A stretch of 64,000 nucleotides of DNA from Leptospiraceae bacterium (lineage in GTDB: Bacteria > Spirochaetota > Leptospiria > Leptospirales > Leptospiraceae), in the NCBI GenBank assembly GCA_015075105.1, contig JABTUZ010000001.1, positions 1,809,001-1,873,000 of the forward strand, given 5' to 3'. Both the position numbers and the translations under genes were made by a program. Below the pieces are notes generated by a model. The model saw only the letters and a program-made list of their open reading frames with translations. It ran no database searches and was not told where the DNA came from. Shown here piece by piece: positions 1 to 9,648 of this stretch (position 1 is its first letter; each line of letters starts with the position of its first letter).

Positions 1-943
1 CAAAAAATTTTTTTGCACTATAGGGTTGTCTTCCCAATTCATCAATCCTTGCAGAAATATCTATATAGACATTTTTATTAGACGTTAATAATTTATCTGC
101 TTTTTGTAAATTGTGAGAATACTCCGCAAAATGTAAGGCTACAAATTTTACATTTGGATGTCTTCCAAATAACTCATCTCTTTCTTGCAATACTTCATCA
201 AAAGAAGGGTATTCATTGGAAGCAAAAGACCATTCTGGACGACGAACAAGCTCGTCGTATCTTTCATTTTTTTCGTCAATCGGAGAAAAAAAACTTTTTG
301 GGTCAACTGTATGAATAAAAATCGGTAGATTGTGTTTTGCGCACTCTTGAAATAATGGATCTAAAATCGAGTCGTTCATTTTCAGTCTTTCACCATTTCT
401 TTTTTTTAGCATTAGACCAAAATTTTTCCAAAGTTTAATCCCCTTGGATCCGACTGAAATATCTTTTTTTAAATCATCCAACATTAGCGGGATAAAGTTT
501 TCTCTTTCATCTATTCTTTTCCAATTGAATGTGCTGAAATGAATTATCCTTGGGTCATTATATGAGCTTTTTATTTTTTGAAATTCCTCACCTGTTTTAA
601 AACTTAGATTTATCATCTTTACAATTTTCAACTCATCCATTAATTTCGTAACTTCTTCTGGATTTTTTTGAAATGGAAAACCGAGATGACCGTGCATTTC
701 AAAGACAGGATAAGTTGGCAAATTTTTTAATCGTATGTCTTTCATTTCAAGCATCGAAATCGGATAAAACTCTGTCACTAGTACATTTTTTTTCACGTAA
801 GGAACATTTTTAGGCACGGAAAAGCCTAAGGCTCCAAAAAGTAAAAATCGCATCTTAATCTGAATATAAGGAATTTGGTAAGCAAGAAACAAAACATTTC
901 CAAAAAGAGACAAAAAGAGAAGGATTTTCAATTTATTTTTCAT
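1..943 (-). CDS. Amidohydrolase-family protein, 3' end outside the window
   Basis: Reading the minus strand from an ATG at 941-943 gives an open frame of about 314 codons that runs off the left edge. It starts with a hydrophobic segment (about residues 5-25) that looks like a membrane anchor or uncleaved signal. It continues with features of the amidohydrolase_2 (metal-dependent hydrolase/decarboxylase) fold: a metal-binding HxH in FEMHGHLGF, a GSKGIKLW segment, a second histidine in PIFIHTVDP, and a later FVALHFAE strand. This family hydrolyses or decarboxylates small organic substrates; the substrate here cannot be inferred. It is transcribed divergently from lon with a 54-bp gap. No good Shine-Dalgarno sequence precedes the ATG, so the start is tentative. 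Confidence 0.7.
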   Translation of the reverse strand, partial: MKNKLKILLFLSLFGNVLFLAYQIPYIQIKMRFLLFGALGFSVPKNVPYVKKNVLVTEFYPISMLEMKDIRLKNLPTYPVFEMHGHLGFPFQKNPEEVTKLMDELKIVKMINLSFKTGEEFQKIKSSYNDPRIIHFSTFNWKRIDERENFIPLMLDDLKKDISVGSKGIKLWKNFGLMLKKRNGERLKMNDSILDPLFQECAKHNLPIFIHTVDPKSFFSPIDEKNERYDELVRRPEWSFASNEYPSFDEVLQERDELFGRHPNVKFVALHFAEYSHNLQKADKLLTSNKNVYIDISARIDELGRQPYSAKKFF

Positions 944-997
944 TGAGGTAAAACATAGAATATAAATCTTAGTCGTAAAGAGAAATTTTTCATACTT

Positions 998-3388
998 ATG
1001 GCAAAAAGGGAGAGAAAAAATACAACGGAAAATCAAATCCTTCCTTTGGAGGACGCACTTCCACCGGATTTATTTTTACTTCCGATTAAGTCCAGACCTA
1101 TTTTTCCCGGAATTATCACCCCACTTCTTATTCCGCCCGGCAAATTTACAAATTCTATTGAAGAAGTTTTAAAATCAAACGGGTATATTGGTCTTGTGCT
1201 TCTGAAAGACGATAAAAGCACAAAAGACCCTGTAGAAAATATTTTTCAATCTGGGACGGTAGCTAAAATTTTCAAAAAGGTAAACCTTCCTGAGGGAGGA
1301 ATCAATATCCTTACAAATACGATTGCGAGATTTCAAATTGAAACTATCCTATCCAATTCTCCCCACTTAATCGCAAAAGTAAAATATCCGAAAGAAATTA
1401 ATAGCGCAAATAAAACTACAACAAAAGCTCTCATGCGATCTCTACTTATTCTTACAAAAGAGTTAGCAAAAAATAATCCTCTATTTACAGAAGAAATGAA
1501 ACTCACTTTAGTAAACATGGATGAGCCGGGAAAAATGGCAGACTTCGTTGCATCTATTCTAAATTTAGAAAAACAAAACTACCAAGAAATTATAGAGTCC
1601 ACCGATATTCAGGATAGGCTTGAAATGGTGATTTTATTTCTAATTAAAGAAATCGAACTAATCAGCCTTCAAAAAAAAATACAAGGTCAGATCAGTGAAA
1701 AAATTGATAAACAACAAAGACAATTTTTTCTTCGAGAGCAATTGAAAGCGATTCAAAATGAGCTTGGGGTGGGTGATGGAAAATCTGAAAAAAAATACGA
1801 TTCGCTCTTAGAAAGATTGAAAAAAGCAAATGTGGATGAGCAAGTAGTAGAAGAAGTTGCAAGAGAAATTACAAAATTTTACACAGGAGACATGAACTCG
1901 GCAGAAACGAATGTTAGTCGGAATTACTTAGACCTATTAAATTCCTTGCCTTGGGAAAATCCTCCTGAAAGAAAAATCGACCTACAATTAACAAAAAAAA
2001 TCTTAAATAGAGACCACTATAAATTAGATGATGTAAAAGATAGAATCTTAGAATCTTTGGCAGTGAAAAAACTAAACCCAAATAGCAAAGGCTCTATACT
2101 TTGCCTTGTAGGTCCCCCCGGTGTAGGGAAAACTTCCATTGCTAAATCTATTTCAGAGTCTCTCCATAGAAAATTTTATCGAATTTCTCTCGGAGGGATG
2201 AGAGACGAGGCAGAGATCAAAGGACACAGAAGAACCTACATCGGATCTATGCCGGGAAAAATCATCCAAGCACTTAGGATACTGAAAGAGAAAGACCCTG
2301 TAATTATCTTGGATGAGATAGACAAGCTATCCACCGGCCAAGGAGACCCGGCTTCTGCACTATTGGAAGTTTTAGACCCGGAACAAAATTCGTCTTTTAG
2401 AGATCACTATTTAGATTTACCATTCGATATTTCAAGAGTATTGTTTGTTGCAACTGCAAACAATCTAGACACAATCCCCAGAGTGCTTTTAGACAGGATG
2501 GACGTTATACGCCTTTCCGGGTATATCACCGAAGAAAAAGTTGAAATTTTCAGAAAGTATCTATGGAAAAAAGAATTAGAAAAAAGTGGATTGAAAAATA
2601 AAAAAATCCAATTTGATACAAAAGCAATAATCTCTCTAATCAACTCTTATTCTAGAGAATCAGGCCTTAGAGGACTCGAAAAAATGACCAATAAAATTGT
2701 GCGTAAAATTGCGTACAAAACCGTAACCGGCGAGTCTTTCAAAACCACAATCACGGAAAAGGACTTAAAAGATTATCTTGGAATCCCCATTTTTACCGAT
2801 GACAGAATGACAACGCCAAAACTACCCGGGACTGCACTCGGTCTTGCCTACACTCCTATCGGTGGAGCAACACTTTTAATCGAAGCTATTTTTATTTCGG
2901 GTAAGGAAGGCTTACTCGTAACAGGGAAGTTAGGCGAAACCATGAATGAGTCTGCGACTATTGCTTATAGCTATATCCAAAGTTTACTCGGAGATGACTC
3001 ACTTTTCAAAGACAAAAAAATCCATATCCACGTTCCAGATGGTTCAACTCCAAAAGACGGACCCAGTGCCGGAATTACTATGGCGACCGCAATTCTTTCT
3101 CTAATTTTAGGGAAAGCAATACGACCCGGTTACGCCATGACGGGAGAGCTTACCCTTACTGGTGAAGTTTTACCCATCGGGGGGCTTCGCGAAAAAATCA
3201 TAGCCGCAAAGAGAGCTGGGGTACATAAAATTATCTATCCGAAAGACAACGAGCCGAACCTGTCAGAAATTCCAAACTACATAAAAAATAGAGTTCATTT
3301 TTTTCCGGTCACAAAATATTCTGAAATCATAAAAATATTATTTGGTGAAATTAAAATACAAAATAAACTAAACAAAAAAGGAAAATAA
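998..3388 (+). CDS. lon: ATP-dependent protease Lon
   Basis: 796 residues, the normal length for bacterial LonA. The N-terminal domain begins [20 protein letters not shown], followed by a helical region ([22 protein letters not shown]), the AAA+ domain with Walker A GPPGVGKT near residue 372 and Walker [10 protein letters not shown], and the C-terminal protease domain. The catalytic dyad is visible as Ser690 (KDGPSAGIT) and Lys733 (LREKIIAAK). Their 43-residue spacing equals that of E. coli S679/K722. Lon degrades misfolded and regulatory proteins in the cytoplasm. The next gene starts one base after the stop, so the two are probably co-transcribed. No heat-shock promoter element could be assigned with confidence. 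Confidence 0.97.
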   Translation: MAKRERKNTTENQILPLEDALPPDLFLLPIKSRPIFPGIITPLLIPPGKFTNSIEEVLKSNGYIGLVLLKDDKSTKDPVENIFQSGTVAKIFKKVNLPEGGINILTNTIARFQIETILSNSPHLIAKVKYPKEINSANKTTTKALMRSLLILTKELAKNNPLFTEEMKLTLVNMDEPGKMADFVASILNLEKQNYQEIIESTDIQDRLEMVILFLIKEIELISLQKKIQGQISEKIDKQQRQFFLREQLKAIQNELGVGDGKSEKKYDSLLERLKKANVDEQVVEEVAREITKFYTGDMNSAETNVSRNYLDLLNSLPWENPPERKIDLQLTKKILNRDHYKLDDVKDRILESLAVKKLNPNSKGSILCLVGPPGVGKTSIAKSISESLHRKFYRISLGGMRDEAEIKGHRRTYIGSMPGKIIQALRILKEKDPVIILDEIDKLSTGQGDPASALLEVLDPEQNSSFRDHYLDLPFDISRVLFVATANNLDTIPRVLLDRMDVIRLSGYITEEKVEIFRKYLWKKELEKSGLKNKKIQFDTKAIISLINSYSRESGLRGLEKMTNKIVRKIAYKTVTGESFKTTITEKDLKDYLGIPIFTDDRMTTPKLPGTALGLAYTPIGGATLLIEAIFISGKEGLLVTGKLGETMNESATIAYSYIQSLLGDDSLFKDKKIHIHVPDGSTPKDGPSAGITMATAILSLILGKAIRPGYAMTGELTLTGEVLPIGGLREKIIAAKRAGVHKIIYPKDNEPNLSEIPNYIKNRVHFFPVTKYSEIIKILFGEIKIQNKLNKKGK

Positions 3389-3389
3389 T

Positions 3390-4511
3390 ATGGGTGTCCC
3401 ATTTATAGATATAAAAAGATTTGAGAGCGGATTTTTAGAAGAGTGGAACGAAAAAGTAAAAAACTTGAGCGCGAAAGCCGGTTTCATCGGTGGAGAAGAA
3501 GTTACCAACTTGGAAAAAAATCTATCCGATTATTGCGAAGTCAAGCATACAATTTCTTGTGCAAACGGAACTGATGCTATCCAGCTCGCCTTACGAGCTG
3601 TAGGCGTTGGAAGAGGAGACAAGGTGTTACTGCCCGATTCTACTTTCTGGGCAACTTATGAAGCAGTCGTAAATTGCAGTGCAGACCCTTACACAGTTGA
3701 CACTGACATGAAAGACCTGCAAATGAATTTTAGTGACTTTGAAAAAGCCGCAAATGAAGTAAAACCCAAAGCTGCCATTTTAGTTCACCTGTACGGATGG
3801 GGATCGGAAAGACTAAACGACTATAGAGAATTCTGTAAGAAAAAAAATATTATACTGATAGAAGACGGGGCACAATGTTTTGGCGTGAAATACAAGGGAG
3901 AAGAAATTTACAAAAATGCGGTAATCTCTACTACTTCTTTTTATCCAGCAAAAGTTCTTGGGGCTGCGGGAGATGCGGGAGCAGTATTCACAAACGATAG
4001 TGCACTTTCAGAAAAGGTTAGAATTTTAGCCAATCACGGAAGAACTTCTCACTATGGTCATGGTGCTGTCGGTTGGAATTCCAGAATGGATTCCCTGCAA
4101 GCAGCATTCCTAAATCTATCTCTAAAAAGATTTCCAGAAAGACTTGCCTCAAGAAAAAGTATCGCAAAAAAATATCACGATGAACTTTCTAAACTTGGGG
4201 TGAATAGGATTCTTCCTCCCACTGATTTTGAAGAAAATGGATATTGCAATGTGACTCTTTTCCCAAATGAAAAACGGACAAAATTAGAAGCTCTATTGAA
4301 AGAAAAAGGAATCGGATTCGGAAATATTTATCCAGGAGCTATGAGTGATCAACCGGGTGCAAAAGAATTCTTAAAAGCCAGATTCGGAGGGAAAAATGCA
4401 CAAGAAATTTCTTCCACAGTTTTAAATCTTCCCTTATTCCCATACATGAAAGACGAAGAATTCAAGGAAGTAATTGGAGTAGTCTCAGGATTTCAGAGTG
4501 GAAAAGATTAG
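3390..4511 (+). CDS. DegT/DnrJ/EryC1/StrS-family PLP aminotransferase
   Basis: 373 residues with the family's fold-type I PLP signatures: [14 protein letters not shown] near residues 59-72, EDGAQCFG with the cofactor-binding Asp, and the Schiff-base lysine K188 in [15 protein letters not shown]. The C-terminal part includes [10 protein letters not shown] and [13 protein letters not shown], which are typical of sugar aminotransferases such as WecE/PglE/DesI. The family transaminates keto-sugar nucleotides for surface polysaccharide or glycan synthesis; the exact sugar is not determinable. It begins 2 bp after lon and its 3' end overlaps the next gene by 14 bp, suggesting one transcript. A lone sugar aminotransferase outside a glycan locus is a little unusual. 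Confidence 0.9.
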   Translation: MGVPFIDIKRFESGFLEEWNEKVKNLSAKAGFIGGEEVTNLEKNLSDYCEVKHTISCANGTDAIQLALRAVGVGRGDKVLLPDSTFWATYEAVVNCSADPYTVDTDMKDLQMNFSDFEKAANEVKPKAAILVHLYGWGSERLNDYREFCKKKNIILIEDGAQCFGVKYKGEEIYKNAVISTTSFYPAKVLGAAGDAGAVFTNDSALSEKVRILANHGRTSHYGHGAVGWNSRMDSLQAAFLNLSLKRFPERLASRKSIAKKYHDELSKLGVNRILPPTDFEENGYCNVTLFPNEKRTKLEALLKEKGIGFGNIYPGAMSDQPGAKEFLKARFGGKNAQEISSTVLNLPLFPYMKDEEFKEVIGVVSGFQSGKD

Positions 4512-5196
4512 ACTCACAGTAGTAATCGTACTGCTTTCGATTTTAGCAATTCTTACTTTTACACTTTCCAAGAGCTGGTTTTTTTTCGATAAAGGAATCG
4601 AACTAAAAGACGAAGAAATTGCAACCGAAGAAACATCAATCGAATGGAAAGACGACCCCGGGTCATTCTCACAAATTATATGGCAAAATTTTTTGATCTA
4701 CCCTACCGGTCTTGTAAAAGAATCCGGTGGGTTTGGACCGGAAGAAACACTTCACCATGCGAAAAATCTGACTTTTATAAATTTGAATACTGGGGAAAAC
4801 ACAAAATTATTCCAAAAAAAAGTGTATATCTGGGATTATTTTTCGGGAAACTTTAAAAAGAAAAACAACAAGATCAATTCAGATGAGGCTAAATTTGATT
4901 CTATTGATATAGGAAATCGTCTTATTATAATAGCAATGACAGAAGATACGAATAAAGACGGATTTTTAAACAATAGAGATAAACCAAAACTATATGTTTA
5001 TGATCCCTTAGGTGGAGACCTTACGTCCGTGATACCAGATAACTTCTGGTTTGAAAGAATATTGTACAATACCAAAAAAAATACACTCGCTTTAGTTATA
5101 AAAAAGAGTCCCCAAAAAAAAGAAGAGAAAGAGATTTCGGCTTTTCTTTTTTATAATGTAATCACACAAAAAAAACAGATCATTATTCCAGAGTAA
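4498..5196 (+). CDS. Membrane-anchored hypothetical protein
   Basis: 232 residues starting at GTG (4498-4500), inside the 3' end of the aminotransferase gene, which suggests translational coupling. An N-terminal transmembrane segment ([19 protein letters not shown]) is followed by an exported, beta-rich, polar region containing an Asp/Asn-rich stretch [19 protein letters not shown] that resembles an EF-hand-like or beta-propeller calcium loop. No catalytic motif is visible and I do not recognise a family. The calcium-loop idea is inference from the DxDxDG-like spacing only. The stop at 5196 is 2 bp before the next ATG, so it sits inside the lon-to-oxidoreductase run of genes. Confidence 0.8.
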   Translation: MEKIRLTVVIVLLSILAILTFTLSKSWFFFDKGIELKDEEIATEETSIEWKDDPGSFSQIIWQNFLIYPTGLVKESGGFGPEETLHHAKNLTFINLNTGENTKLFQKKVYIWDYFSGNFKKKNNKINSDEAKFDSIDIGNRLIIIAMTEDTNKDGFLNNRDKPKLYVYDPLGGDLTSVIPDNFWFERILYNTKKNTLALVIKKSPQKKEEKEISAFLFYNVITQKKQIIIPE

Positions 5197-5198
5197 TT

Positions 5199-6209
5199 AT
5201 GAAAGCAATTCAAATAGATTCATTCGGCTTAGAAAATATCCAATACAAAGAAATCCCAGACCCGGCACCTGTAGAAAGTTCTGAAGTTTTGGTTCGATTT
5301 CGTGCGGCATCTTTAAACTATCGCGACTATCTTGTAGTGACTGGTAAATACAACCCAAAATTTCCTCTTCCTTTAATCCCATGCAGCGATGGAGCAGGTG
5401 AAGTTGTAGAGATAGGAAAAAATATAAAAAACTTTTCTGTAGGCGACAGGGTTTGTGCAACTTTCGCACCAAATTGGGATTCAGGAAAACCAACCAAGAA
5501 AGAAATCAGAGCCTCTCTCGGTGGTCCACTCGACGGCACTTTGAGAGAGTATGCTGTTTTACCGGAGTCGGGTTTAGTGAAAATTCCATCCCATCTGTCT
5601 TTTGAAGAAGGAGCAACTCTACCTTGCGCAGCACTAACCGCATGGTCTGCCCTATTTGGTGAATCTCCTGTTCTACCGGGTGAGTCTGTAGTCATTCAAG
5701 GAACGGGTGGAGTCTCAATTTTTGCATTGCAGTTTGCGAAGCTCGCCGGTGCGAAGGTAATTTTAACTTCATCTTCAGACGAAAAATTATCTCAAGGAAG
5801 GAAGTTAGGCGCAGACTTTCTTATCAATTACAAAACAGACCCGAAGTGGAGTAAAAAAGTTCGAGAGTTTACAAATGGAGAAGGTGCAGACCATATAGTA
5901 GAAGTTGGCGGAGCCGGTACCTTAGACGAATCTATTCAATCGGTAAAATTATTTGGAAGCATTTATCTAATCGGGGTCTTGAGTGGCTCTTCTCCTTCCT
6001 TAAACTTACTCCCTATCGTAATGGGGCAGGTCAAGATTCAAGGAATAGTAATCGGACCAAAAAAAAGTTTTGAAAAAATGAATAGGGCAATCACAGAAAA
6101 TTCTATTCATCCTGTAATAGATAAAATTTTCCCGTTAGAAGAAACTCGCCGCGCAATTGAATACCTTAGAGATGGTAAACACTTTGGAAAAATAGTGATA
6201 ACCATTTAA
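5199..6209 (+). CDS. Zinc-independent NAD(P)-dependent alcohol dehydrogenase / quinone oxidoreductase family
   Basis: 336 residues of the medium-chain dehydrogenase/reductase superfamily. The N-terminal GroES-like domain has SLNYRDYLVVTGKY and IPCSDGAGEVVEIG. The Rossmann domain has the dinucleotide motif GTGGVSIFALQFAKLAGA, then GADFLINYKTDP and HIVEVGGAGTLDESI. The structural-zinc cysteine cluster of classical alcohol dehydrogenases is not apparent, which places it nearer the zinc-free NADPH:quinone reductase-like branch. It converts alcohols, enals or quinones with NAD(P)H; the substrate is unknown. It is the last gene of the lon-led run and converges with the LptF/G gene, whose stop is 10 bp away. 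Confidence 0.88.
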   Translation: MKAIQIDSFGLENIQYKEIPDPAPVESSEVLVRFRAASLNYRDYLVVTGKYNPKFPLPLIPCSDGAGEVVEIGKNIKNFSVGDRVCATFAPNWDSGKPTKKEIRASLGGPLDGTLREYAVLPESGLVKIPSHLSFEEGATLPCAALTAWSALFGESPVLPGESVVIQGTGGVSIFALQFAKLAGAKVILTSSSDEKLSQGRKLGADFLINYKTDPKWSKKVREFTNGEGADHIVEVGGAGTLDESIQSVKLFGSIYLIGVLSGSSPSLNLLPIVMGQVKIQGIVIGPKKSFEKMNRAITENSIHPVIDKIFPLEETRRAIEYLRDGKHFGKIVITI

Positions 6210-6219
6210 AAAAGTTCAG

Positions 6220-8220
6220 TTATTTAGAGGTCAGTTTATTTCGTATCCGATGAACGATAAATTTTATTTTACTCCATACAAAATACATTGGCTTTAGGAT
6301 AATTTTTACCTTGTTAAGATAAGGAGATACTTTTTGAAAAAAAGGACTAATAAATGGCGTACCTGCAAAAAGTCGTTTTTTGAAAAAGAAATTGTTCAAA
6401 AAGCCAATAAAAGCGCCATTTTCTAGCGTTGTAAAAAGCCCTGAAAGGGGTTTTTTTTGCAGTAGCGTCATAAATTTAAACCATTTTTCAAAAGGTAGTT
6501 GAATGTCTGTTCTTGTCATCATTATATAGATACTGATGGATGCGATTACAATATTGGCACTCCAAGGACCGATCCAATTTGGAATTTTAGATTTATAAGA
6601 AATGCTATTCCCTAAAATAAAAAACAAATAATAAATAAATAAAAACACTATCGCAAGAGTAAAGCTCATTCCCTTCCCCGATCTTTTCACTACAAGACCT
6701 AACGGAAAAGATAAAAAGAAAAATATCTGACAAGAAATTGGAGCAGCTATTCTTTTATGTATCTCTACATTAAAAGCCGTAACTGTTTTTTGGGAGTCTT
6801 TGAGTAGATTTAAAAGTTGAGTGAGTGTCGCATAACGGTTAGTGAGATCGTCAGAAGATAGAGTTCCATTTTGAGCACCTGTAATTATATCCATCTTCAT
6901 CTGATTGACCATAGAATTCAACCCACCGATTCCTTTTATGGACAACCCCATTTCCTTAACCATTTCAAGTCCGGGCACATTTTCAAGCCCTTCTGATTCA
7001 ATGCTCCTTTTTATTGAAAAAAGCATGGGAAAAGAAAAAGTCTCCGGTTTGATATTAAAACCAATCATAGATTTTTGTTTTTGAGTAGGAACATTATAAT
7101 CCATTTCCCCGTTCAAGAAATTTGTGATGGTGAATCCGTCTTTTTTTTCGTTCCACTCCAATACAAATCCACGTTTCAATCGAATGGATTTTTCATATTC
7201 CCCTTTTAAATTTTTCTTTTCTACAATCGTGCCTTCTTTTGCAGAAATAATTTGAGTAACCCTTGATCCCCCCATAGGGATTACAATATTGTTATGGCGA
7301 ATAAAATCATTTCCCTCCATATAAATTTCCCACTCTCTGATTTGTACACCTTGCAGTTGGCCTGTATCACGATTCATCCCTTCTGTGTACAGAGTCCTGC
7401 CTTTTTTAGCAAAAGTTTCTTGAGTTTGATCACCACTAAACTGTCCGGGTGTAACTGCAATCATCGGATTGTACGCCATGATCCAATTATTGAACTCATT
7501 TAACTTTCTGGTATTTTCAGGAGCAAGATAAAAATTTAAATACCCCACTACAATTGCCGCAAGAAAACCAAATATTAAAAAATTAGAATAGATTCTTGTA
7601 AAACTAATTCCAGCTGATCTCATTGCAGTAATTTCAGAATCACCGGAAAGCCTGCCGGATGCCATAATCCCACTCATAAGACAAGCCATAGGAATAGTTG
7701 ACGGCAGTGTATTTCCAAGAAGATACCCAAAATAGTCTAAGAGTCTAAGTGCGTCAACTCCCTTCCCTACAAATAGACCTACCATTTTTTGCAGAGCCAT
7801 TGCCATATAGATCATCGTAAAAAAAGCAAGAGCCACAAGAAACGGACTGACAATTTCTTTTAGAATATATTTATTCAAAATAGGAAATCGAAAAAATGGG
7901 AAAATTCTTTTTTTGTCTGTGTGGATTATAAATGGCGTACCTGCAAAAAGTCGTTTTTTGAAAAAGCAATTGTTCAAAAAGCCTATAAAAGTGCCATTTT
8001 CTAGCGTTGTAAAAAGCCCTGAAAGGGGTTTTTGCAGTAGCGTCATAAATCCTTTAGGCATATCTTCACCGGACTGAATCCGTATAGTTCTTAAATCTTC
8101 TGTAGGATTTTTATTTGATTTTGGTAAACCAGTGAATTCTTTTTTTACGACAGGATTCTTTTTGATTCCGGTTTTTTCTTTGGATGATTTTTTTTTGGTA
8201 ATAGGTTTCTTTTTTGGCAT
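6220..8220 (-). CDS. LptF/LptG-family LPS export permease carrying two in-frame palindromic-repeat insertions
   Basis: 666 residues. The core (about 105-575) has the permease layout: N-terminal membrane helices ([40 protein letters not shown]), the sequence [14 protein letters not shown] typical of LptF/G, a periplasmic domain, and C-terminal helices ([21 protein letters not shown]). LptF/G with LptB moves LPS out of the inner membrane. The N terminus is unusually long and basic. Residues about 57-98 and 582-624 are nearly identical 41-42 aa segments ([17 protein letters not shown], then [13 protein letters not shown]) encoded by the dispersed 124-bp repeat. Both lie outside the conserved membrane core, in predicted cytoplasmic tails. 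It starts 5 bp after the miaB stop, so it is an operon with miaB. Confidence 0.92.
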   Translation of the reverse strand: MPKKKPITKKKSSKEKTGIKKNPVVKKEFTGLPKSNKNPTEDLRTIRIQSGEDMPKGFMTLLQKPLSGLFTTLENGTFIGFLNNCFFKKRLFAGTPFIIHTDKKRIFPFFRFPILNKYILKEIVSPFLVALAFFTMIYMAMALQKMVGLFVGKGVDALRLLDYFGYLLGNTLPSTIPMACLMSGIMASGRLSGDSEITAMRSAGISFTRIYSNFLIFGFLAAIVVGYLNFYLAPENTRKLNEFNNWIMAYNPMIAVTPGQFSGDQTQETFAKKGRTLYTEGMNRDTGQLQGVQIREWEIYMEGNDFIRHNNIVIPMGGSRVTQIISAKEGTIVEKKNLKGEYEKSIRLKRGFVLEWNEKKDGFTITNFLNGEMDYNVPTQKQKSMIGFNIKPETFSFPMLFSIKRSIESEGLENVPGLEMVKEMGLSIKGIGGLNSMVNQMKMDIITGAQNGTLSSDDLTNRYATLTQLLNLLKDSQKTVTAFNVEIHKRIAAPISCQIFFFLSFPLGLVVKRSGKGMSFTLAIVFLFIYYLFFILGNSISYKSKIPNWIGPWSANIVIASISIYIMMTRTDIQLPFEKWFKFMTLLQKKPLSGLFTTLENGAFIGFLNNFFFKKRLFAGTPFISPFFQKVSPYLNKVKIILKPMYFVWSKIKFIVHRIRNKLTSK
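6350..6475 (+). repeat. 124-bp-class palindromic repeat, copy 1 (in frame in LptF/G C-terminal tail)
   Basis: 126 bp running from ATAAATGGCGTACC to TAGCGTCATAAAT. The two ends are imperfect inverted repeats (AATGGCGTACCTGCAAAAAG against TATGACGCTACTGCAAAAA read from the other end). Inside are a TTTTTTGAA/TTCAAAAA-type stem (GAAATTGTTC at its loop) and a second hairpin AAAAAGCCC-tgaaa-GGGGTTTTT. Its length is a multiple of three and the gene's strand is free of stops, giving residues about 582-624 of the permease. It differs from copy 2 by three extra T residues (one extra Lys codon). Confidence 0.93.
7928..8050 (+). repeat. 124-bp-class palindromic repeat, copy 2 (in frame in LptF/G N-terminal tail)
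   Basis: 123 bp, almost identical to copy 1 about 1.6 kb away in the same gene and the same orientation. It encodes residues about 57-98 of the permease on the minus strand without stops. The conserved ends, ATGGC/GCCAT stem and AAAAAGCCC/GGGGTTTTT hairpin are all present. The sequence before it ([18 protein letters not shown]) is the extended polar N terminus. The sequence after it leads directly into the first membrane helix, so the insertion sits just outside the membrane domain. Confidence 0.93.
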
Positions 8221-8225
8221 CTTGC

Positions 8226-9596
8226 CTAAACGGATTTCCCTTTTAGTGTAGCGCTTGTCGCAGACTCAATTTTTACGTTTACCAATTTTCCGAACATATC
8301 CTCCGCTTGAAATCCTTCCAAAATCGGGAATACAGCCATTCTACCGCAATTGGTTCGTCCTGAGACCTCTTTGTTTGATTTTTTGGAAGTTTCTTCTACT
8401 AGTATTTCAAAAGTTTTTCCGATTTTTTGCTGGTTGAGTGAGTGAGAAATCTTAGTCTGTAAATTTACTAACTTGGTCAATCTTTCCGATTTCTCTTCTT
8501 CTGAAACATTGTCTGTAAAGTGCTTTTTAGCAAATGTTCCTTCTCTTTCAGAATACTTAAACATAAACGCCATATCAAATTTACACTTCTCGATTAGGTC
8601 TAAAGTATCTTGGAAGTCGTCTTCTGTTTCTTCAGGGAATCCAACAATTACATCGGTTGTCAGTCCTACATCAGGCACAAGACTGCGAATTTTTTCTACA
8701 AGACCTAAATATTCTTCTCTTGAATAATTTCTTTTCATTAGTTTGAGTATCTTTGAGCTACCCGATTGAAGGGGAAGATGAATATTTGGAGAAAATCTTT
8801 TTTCTTTAGCCATTAGCTCTAAAAGATGAAGTGGAAAATCTTTTGGATGAGGGGAAGTAAATCGTATTCTCGAAATGTCCGTATCGAGTAAAATCGCCTG
8901 TATGAGATCCGTAAAATCCAACTTATCGTATTTATACGAATTTACATTTTGTCCAAGCAGTGTAACTTGCTTTACCCCTTTTTCGCATAAGTCTTGGATT
9001 TCTTTTACAATAGATGAAACATCTCTACTTCTTTCTCTTCCTCTGGTGTAAGGGACAACACAAAAAGTACAGAAATTATTGCAACCTCTCATAATCGTAA
9101 CAAAAGATTGAACTTTATTTATTATGCTTGGCTGGATTTCATCATAGGTTTCAATTTTTGATAATCGAGTAAGACTAATTTTTCTTTCACCAGATCGAAT
9201 TTTTTGGATTATGCCGGGTAGTTCTCTATAATTGTCAGGGCCAACCACTACATCTAAAGGAAGCTCAAGATGAAATAAATCTTCTCCAAGGTTTTGAGCC
9301 ATACAACCAAGAATCCCTATGATCAAGTTTGGATTTTTCTTTTTTAGGTAGCCTAAATTTTGTAGTCTTCCGTAAATTTTTGCGTGTGCATTTTCTCTCA
9401 CGGCACAAGTATTTATAAAAATTATATCCGAGTTTTCTACCGAAGTGGCCTTGCTATAGTTCGCCTCTTTCATAAGAGAAGAAACAAGCCCCGAATCGTA
9501 TTCATTCATCTGGCAGCCGTAAGTTTCAATATACACTCTGCCCATCTCACGATCTAAAAGTCTTTCTGTGGTTATTTCTTGTACTTGAGTATTCAC
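8226..9596 (-). CDS. miaB: tRNA-2-methylthio-N6-dimethylallyladenosine synthase MiaB
   Basis: 456 residues. The N-terminal UPF0004 domain has the auxiliary cluster cysteines C28 ([12 protein letters not shown]), C64 ([10 protein letters not shown]) and C98 (GCMAQ). The radical-SAM domain has C172, C176 and C179 in [21 protein letters not shown]-terminal TRAM domain follows ([12 protein letters not shown] onward). The [13 protein letters not shown] segment fits MiaB rather than MtaB or RimO. The enzyme adds a methylthio group to i6A37 of tRNAs. It lies between a 7TM phosphatase gene (52 bp upstream) and the LptF/G gene (5 bp downstream), probably in one operon. Confidence 0.95.
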   Translation of the reverse strand: MNTQVQEITTERLLDREMGRVYIETYGCQMNEYDSGLVSSLMKEANYSKATSVENSDIIFINTCAVRENAHAKIYGRLQNLGYLKKKNPNLIIGILGCMAQNLGEDLFHLELPLDVVVGPDNYRELPGIIQKIRSGERKISLTRLSKIETYDEIQPSIINKVQSFVTIMRGCNNFCTFCVVPYTRGRERSRDVSSIVKEIQDLCEKGVKQVTLLGQNVNSYKYDKLDFTDLIQAILLDTDISRIRFTSPHPKDFPLHLLELMAKEKRFSPNIHLPLQSGSSKILKLMKRNYSREEYLGLVEKIRSLVPDVGLTTDVIVGFPEETEDDFQDTLDLIEKCKFDMAFMFKYSEREGTFAKKHFTDNVSEEEKSERLTKLVNLQTKISHSLNQQKIGKTFEILVEETSKKSNKEVSGRTNCGRMAVFPILEGFQAEDMFGKLVNVKIESATSATLKGKSV

Positions 9597-9648
9597 AATT
9601 CTAAATTATTTTACCAAAAAAATCTGTAAAGCCGATTTGATTCGTTTG

